DNA of 64,000 bases from Bacillus benzoevorans (GTDB lineage: Bacteria; Bacillota; Bacilli; Bacillales; Cytobacillaceae): positions 1-64,000 of the forward strand of contig NZ_JACHGK010000011.1 of the NCBI RefSeq assembly GCF_014207535.1, read 5' to 3'. Every line of letters begins with the position of its first letter. The stretch's first letter is position 1. Below are positions 60,682 through 64,000 of this stretch, one piece after another. Under the pieces are notes generated by a model, which ran no database searches, was not told the origin of the DNA, and saw only the letters and a program-made list of their open reading frames with translations. The translations under genes and the position numbers were made by a program.

Positions 60682-61560
60682 ATGGATATTCGACAGCTGA
60701 CCTACTTTTTAGAGGTGGCCAAGCAGAAAAGTATGACGAAGGCAGCAGAGGTGCTTCATGTTTCACAGCCTGCGTTAAGTAAAATGGTCAAAGGACTGGA
60801 AGAAGAATTGGGAATGACTTTGATTACGCGGACAAATAAGTCCAGTGAGGTAACAGATGTTGGAAAAATTGTCATGGAATATGCCGTTAAAATGAACGCC
60901 CTGCTGAATGAAATGAATGTCACATTATCTGATTTGACCAACCTGCAGCACGGCTCGCTGCAAATTGGCATCCCTCCGATAGCCGGCAGTCTTTATTTTC
61001 CAAAAGTGATTGCTGAGTTTCACAAGGCATTCCCGAAAATTAAAATTAATATCACGGAATACACGGCACCTAAATTGACAAAGAAGGTCCTCGAAGGAGA
61101 AATTGAGTTAGGAATCGCTGTACTGCCAATGGATGAAGAAGGATTTCAATTATATCCGATGGTCAGTGAAGAAATGAAGCTTTTGGTCCACTATAAACAC
61201 ACGCTTTCGTTGAAAAGTGCTGTCCATTTTAAGGAATTAGAGGATGAAGAATTTATTTTTTATCATGAAGATTTCGCCCTTCATGATATTATTTGGAAAC
61301 AATGCATGAACGAAGGATTTACCCCAAATATTTTAATTAAAAGTTCGCAATGGGATTTTATGGCGGAGATGGTCGCGGCTAATTTAGGTGTCACGATTCT
61401 CCCGGAATCCATTTGCAGCCGGGTTGACCACCAGCATATTAAAATCATGGACCTTAAGCCGGCAACACCATGGAACTTAGCTGTCATGACAAAAAAGGAT
61501 AAGTATGTTTCCAACGTTGCCAGAACTTTTATCGATTTCATTTTGAAAAACAAAAAATAA
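60682..61560 (+). CDS. ywbI: LysR-family regulator, CidR-like (YwbI)
   Basis: A 292-aa LysR regulator. The N-terminal helix-turn-helix MDIRQLTYFLEVAKQKSMTK with AAEVLHVSQPALSKMVKGLE is followed by the two-lobed effector domain (about 90-290, GSLQIGIPPIAGSLYFP). It lies directly upstream of cidA and cidB in the same direction, the arrangement of ywbI-ywbH-ywbG in B. subtilis. CidR there responds to acetate/overflow metabolism and activates cidAB. A terminator separates it from cidA. Function is inferred from this context. Confidence 0.87.
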   Translation: MDIRQLTYFLEVAKQKSMTKAAEVLHVSQPALSKMVKGLEEELGMTLITRTNKSSEVTDVGKIVMEYAVKMNALLNEMNVTLSDLTNLQHGSLQIGIPPIAGSLYFPKVIAEFHKAFPKIKINITEYTAPKLTKKVLEGEIELGIAVLPMDEEGFQLYPMVSEEMKLLVHYKHTLSLKSAVHFKELEDEEFIFYHEDFALHDIIWKQCMNEGFTPNILIKSSQWDFMAEMVAANLGVTILPESICSRVDHQHIKIMDLKPATPWNLAVMTKKDKYVSNVARTFIDFILKNKK

Positions 61561-61566
61561 TGAATG

Positions 61567-61600
61567 AAAAGCCCGCACCGGATAAAGGATGCGGGTTATT
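61567..61600 (+). terminator. Terminator behind the LysR gene
   Basis: AGCCCGCA and TGCGGGTT form an 8-bp stem (one G-T) with a 12-nt loop. The tail ATTTATG is weakly T-rich. It isolates cidAB from the regulator gene. Confidence 0.6.
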
Positions 61601-61770
61601 TATGTTAGGTTCCGAGATGTTCTTGCAGTATGAAAACCTTTACTTATAAAGAAAAGCCTTTTCATTACTTTTGGTTATATCAACTATGAAATATATGTAT
61701 TTTACGTTCTTCATCTTACCATTTATAGTAAAAATAACTTATAAAACGTTAAGAAAAGGAATGAACAAGC

Positions 61771-62142
61771 ATGAAGCTAATAACCATAATCATCCAAATT
61801 TTAGTCATCTACATCTTTTTATTTTTAGGAACTGCCATTAAAGCAGTCGTGTCATTGCCGATTCCGGCTTCTATGATTGGGTTATTGCTTCTATTGCTTG
61901 CATTAAAACTCGGTGTTGTCAAACTGGAATGGATTGAACAGGGCGGAAATTGGCTGTTAGCAGAATTGATGTTGTTTTTTGTCCCTTCTGCCGTTGGAAT
62001 TGTTAATTATGATGAGATCTTTAGCTGGCAAGGATTTGAATCTGTCTTATTAATTGGCATTAGCACATGCATCGTCATCGCTTCTACTGCTTATATCGCT
62101 GAGAAAATTAATAACCGGAAAGGTAGTGAGATCACAAGATGA
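61771..62142 (+). CDS. ywbH: CidA/LrgA-family holin-like protein
   Basis: A 123-aa membrane protein with four segments. IKAVVSLPIPASMIGLLLLLLAL and WLLAELMLFFVPSAVGIVNYDEI are the CidA/LrgA pattern. Such proteins behave like phage holins or metabolite exporters and modulate murein hydrolase activity, overflow metabolism and lysis. Its stop overlaps the cidB start by four bases (ATGA). It is the B. subtilis YwbH equivalent by order and size. Confidence 0.9.
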   Translation: MKLITIIIQILVIYIFLFLGTAIKAVVSLPIPASMIGLLLLLLALKLGVVKLEWIEQGGNWLLAELMLFFVPSAVGIVNYDEIFSWQGFESVLLIGISTCIVIASTAYIAEKINNRKGSEITR

Positions 62143-62828
62143 ATATGATTATTGGTACATTGATTACATATATCGTTTACCGTCTGGCGAAAAAGGTTTA
62201 TCAAAAATGGTCCTTTCCGTTATTAAATCCGCTCCTTGTCAGCCCGATTGTCTTAATCGGATTCATCAGTCTTGCCGATATTCCGGCAGTCTCTTATTTA
62301 AATGATACAAAGTGGATTACCAATATGCTGGGACCAGCCACCGTCGCCTTTGCCATTCCGATCTATAAACATTTCTATTTATTAAAGAAATATATTGGGA
62401 ATATACTTATAAGCATTACTTGCGGAACCTTTGTGGCTATCGTTACGTCTTTTGCCTTAGCCTTTTTCGGACAGCTGCCTTTGGATCTATTACTTAGTCT
62501 GCTGCCCCGTTCCATTACTACACCAATAGCCATTGAAATGTCTGAATCAATTGGAGGTCTCCCAGCCCTGACAACCGTGTTTGTCATAGTTACCGGAATG
62601 AGCGGCGGCATTATCGGGCCTTCCATTATTAAGTGGTTTTCGATTCAATCACCTGTGGCCAGAGGGCTGGCACTTGGAATGGGTGCACATGGTTCAGGCA
62701 CTGCTGCCGCAATGGAATATGGCGAAAAGGAAGCCACGTTCTCTACTATCGCTTTAATCTTTGCCGCCTGGATTACCCTTATTTGGGGCAATTCTCTTAT
62801 TCCCGCTTTAATGTTAATGATTAAATAA
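62139..62828 (+). CDS. ywbG: CidB/LrgB-family membrane protein
   Basis: A 229-aa partner of CidA with about seven segments. SLADIPAVSYLNDTKWITNMLGPATVAFAIPIYK, LPRSITTPIAIEMSESIGGLP and GLALGMGAHGSGTAAAMEYGE are LrgB-family signatures. It is translationally coupled to cidA and acts in the same membrane system, probably in acid or pyruvate-related export and control of lysis. A terminator lies 33 nt downstream. Confidence 0.92.
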   Translation: MNMIIGTLITYIVYRLAKKVYQKWSFPLLNPLLVSPIVLIGFISLADIPAVSYLNDTKWITNMLGPATVAFAIPIYKHFYLLKKYIGNILISITCGTFVAIVTSFALAFFGQLPLDLLLSLLPRSITTPIAIEMSESIGGLPALTTVFVIVTGMSGGIIGPSIIKWFSIQSPVARGLALGMGAHGSGTAAAMEYGEKEATFSTIALIFAAWITLIWGNSLIPALMLMIK

Positions 62829-62860
62829 TGGACGCTGGTATTCCCCTCATGTAACTCTAG

Positions 62861-62901
62861 AAGACTCTATTGTGTATTCTTACATCAATAGAGTCTTTTA
62901 T
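62861..62901 (+). terminator. Terminator of cidAB
   Basis: AAGACTCTATTG and CAATAGAGTCTT form a 12-bp perfect stem with a 13-nt loop, followed by TTATTATG. Confidence 0.85.
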
Positions 62902-63092
62902 TATGACAAAACAGCTTTAGTCATACACAAGTCACGTACTTCTATCTCTAGTAGACAAACATACATCTTAGCAAATTTAGTCAATCATCCAGTTCCTTCT
63001 ATCCCCTAGGGAATATACATATAAAAAAACGGACACGCAGGAAAGTATGCCACTTTAGTTCAAGCAGAAAAGAAAGGAGAAGGAGAGGAAGA

Positions 63093-64000
63093 ATGACTCT
63101 TCAGACAGGAATCACCATTTTTGTCTTCCTCGCCACAATGGTCACCATTTTTTGGAGACCCAAGGGCATAAACGAGGCATATCCCGCAGCCATCGGTGCT
63201 GTGATCATCTTTCTGACAGGCACGGTCTCACATGCCGATGTTGCTGATATTATCGATAAAATTGGCGGGGCCTCCATTACCATTATCGCAACCATTGTCA
63301 TGGCAGTGATATTAGAAAGCTTCGGATTCTTCCATTGGGCGGCCGCAAAACTAACAAGCTTGGCGAAAGGTTCCGGGTATCATTTATACTGGTACATCCA
63401 GCTTTTATGCTTTTTAATGACCCTGCTATTCAATAATGATGGGAGTATATTAATCACCACACCTATTCTTATTTTACTTCTTAAAAACCTTCGTTTAAAA
63501 CCCCATCACCAAATCCCCTATTTATTAAGCGGGGCCCTTATTGCAACCGCATCCAGTGCCCCGATCGGTGTAAGCAATATAGTCAATTTAATCGCATTGA
63601 AAATTATTCATATGTCGCTTTATATGCATACTGCTATGATGTTTGTCCCGGCGACGATTGGATTACTGTTTATGTCAGCTCTTATGTTTATGGTCGTCAA
63701 AAGGAAGCTGCCAAAAAAGCTGCCTGATTCAAGCTGCGACATTGAGGAATTATTCTTCACAAAAAATTTCCATCCGCTAAAAGGAAAAACATTAGAAACA
63801 AGAAAAAAACGGACACAATTTATGATAAAGATATTACTGTTTGTATTTTCCATCCGCTGCTTGTTGTTTGTTGCTTCATATCTTTCTATTCCCATTGCCT
63901 ACGTCGCTGTTTTTGGCTCGTTTTGTCTGCTTATGTGGCGATGGTATCATTTACGAACCAATCCCGTTGATATTTTGAAAAAGACCCCTTGGCATATACT
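63093..64000 (+). CDS. arsB: ArsB-type arsenite/arsenical permease, N-terminal part (cut by window edge)
   Basis: An open frame without stop from the ATG at 63093 to the end, 302 codons. AGGAGAAGGAGAGG lies just before the start. The product begins MTLQTGITIFVFLATMVTIF, contains FNNDGSILITTPILILLLKN and SAPIGVSNIVNLIALKII, and has about eight membrane segments so far. These fit the ArsB/NhaD (ion transporter superfamily) group, such as B. subtilis YdfA/ArsB. It would export arsenite or antimonite, or be a Na+/H+ antiporter. No ars regulator or reductase is visible on this side. Confidence 0.8.
   Translation, partial: MTLQTGITIFVFLATMVTIFWRPKGINEAYPAAIGAVIIFLTGTVSHADVADIIDKIGGASITIIATIVMAVILESFGFFHWAAAKLTSLAKGSGYHLYWYIQLLCFLMTLLFNNDGSILITTPILILLLKNLRLKPHHQIPYLLSGALIATASSAPIGVSNIVNLIALKIIHMSLYMHTAMMFVPATIGLLFMSALMFMVVKRKLPKKLPDSSCDIEELFFTKNFHPLKGKTLETRKKRTQFMIKILLFVFSIRCLLFVASYLSIPIAYVAVFGSFCLLMWRWYHLRTNPVDILKKTPWHI

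Noticed and set aside
63101..63895. Minus-strand frames at the right edge
   Set aside because: They are shadows of the plus-strand arsB frame, which lacks a stop only because the window ends.
1..64000. CRISPR arrays, rRNA genes, prophage or integrated plasmid
   Set aside because: No spaced direct-repeat arrays, rRNA sequence, phage structural genes or integrases were seen.

Overview
The window reads as chromosomal DNA of an aerobic to facultatively anaerobic, endospore-forming, low-GC Bacillaceae. The spore-related genes (splB, uvsE, cdaS), the T-box leaders, the Bacillus-type modules (yknWXYZ, xpaC-yaaN, the cysH operon, ywbI-ywbH-ywbG) and the strong AGGAGG ribosome sites with frequent TTG/GTG starts all fit. 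I cannot name the species. There is no rRNA, prophage or CRISPR array. One tRNA is present.

Layout: 1-115 holds the 5' end of a group II intron sitting behind the terminator of a yknWXYZ-type ABC efflux operon (161-3835, minus). 3.9-5.5 kb carries an alpha/beta hydrolase coupled to an FbpA-like small protein, and an unknown gene. 5.8-8.6 kb is the proBA operon with a T-box. 8.7-10.7 kb is a plus-strand glycine riboswitch driving an ACT-domain protein and a UPF0210 protein. 10.7-13.6 kb has transporters and the sporulation diadenylate cyclase cdaS. 13.6-14.08 kb is a palindrome-rich block resembling an IS200/IS605 remnant. 14.08-19.2 kb is a trp operon trpE-G-D-C-F with two tandem Trp T-boxes but no trpB or trpA at its end. 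19.3-23.9 kb has a flavin oxidoreductase, splB, uvsE and an HprK-family kinase. 24-33 kb is the anaerobic respiration cluster: narGHJI, a hemerythrin-like protein and a NarK transporter fused to a PAS domain.

33-40 kb is a mixed stretch: YqhV-like and DUF523 proteins, a Na/Pi symporter, a meta-cleavage-type hydrolase with a GlcG/HbpS-like protein, a universal stress protein and xpaC-yaaN. 40.4-45.2 kb is the assimilatory sulfate operon cysH-cysP-sat-cysC-sumT behind a long leader with its own terminator hairpin. 45.3-46.6 kb is an MFS exporter. 46.6-53.9 kb is a branched-chain-amino-acid-type ABC importer co-oriented with a PHA-depolymerase-like hydrolase and an acyl-CoA ligase. 54-60.3 kb holds EamA transporters, a SufR-like regulator, a HesB-like protein, a nucleotidase, and an Rrf2/IscR-like regulator with a small YezD gene and an IscR-type operator. 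60.4-62.9 kb has tRNA-Thr(CGT) and a LysR-CidA-CidB cluster. An ArsB-type permease runs off the right edge.

The most notable points are the NarK-PAS fusion, the trp operon that stops at trpF next to a mobile-element-like block, the single-aptamer glycine riboswitch with a readable switching mechanism, the unexplained cysH attenuator leader, the IscR-type operator of the Rrf2-YezD unit, and the group II intron behind a terminator stem. Start sites were revised wherever a Shine-Dalgarno sequence clearly favoured an internal start.
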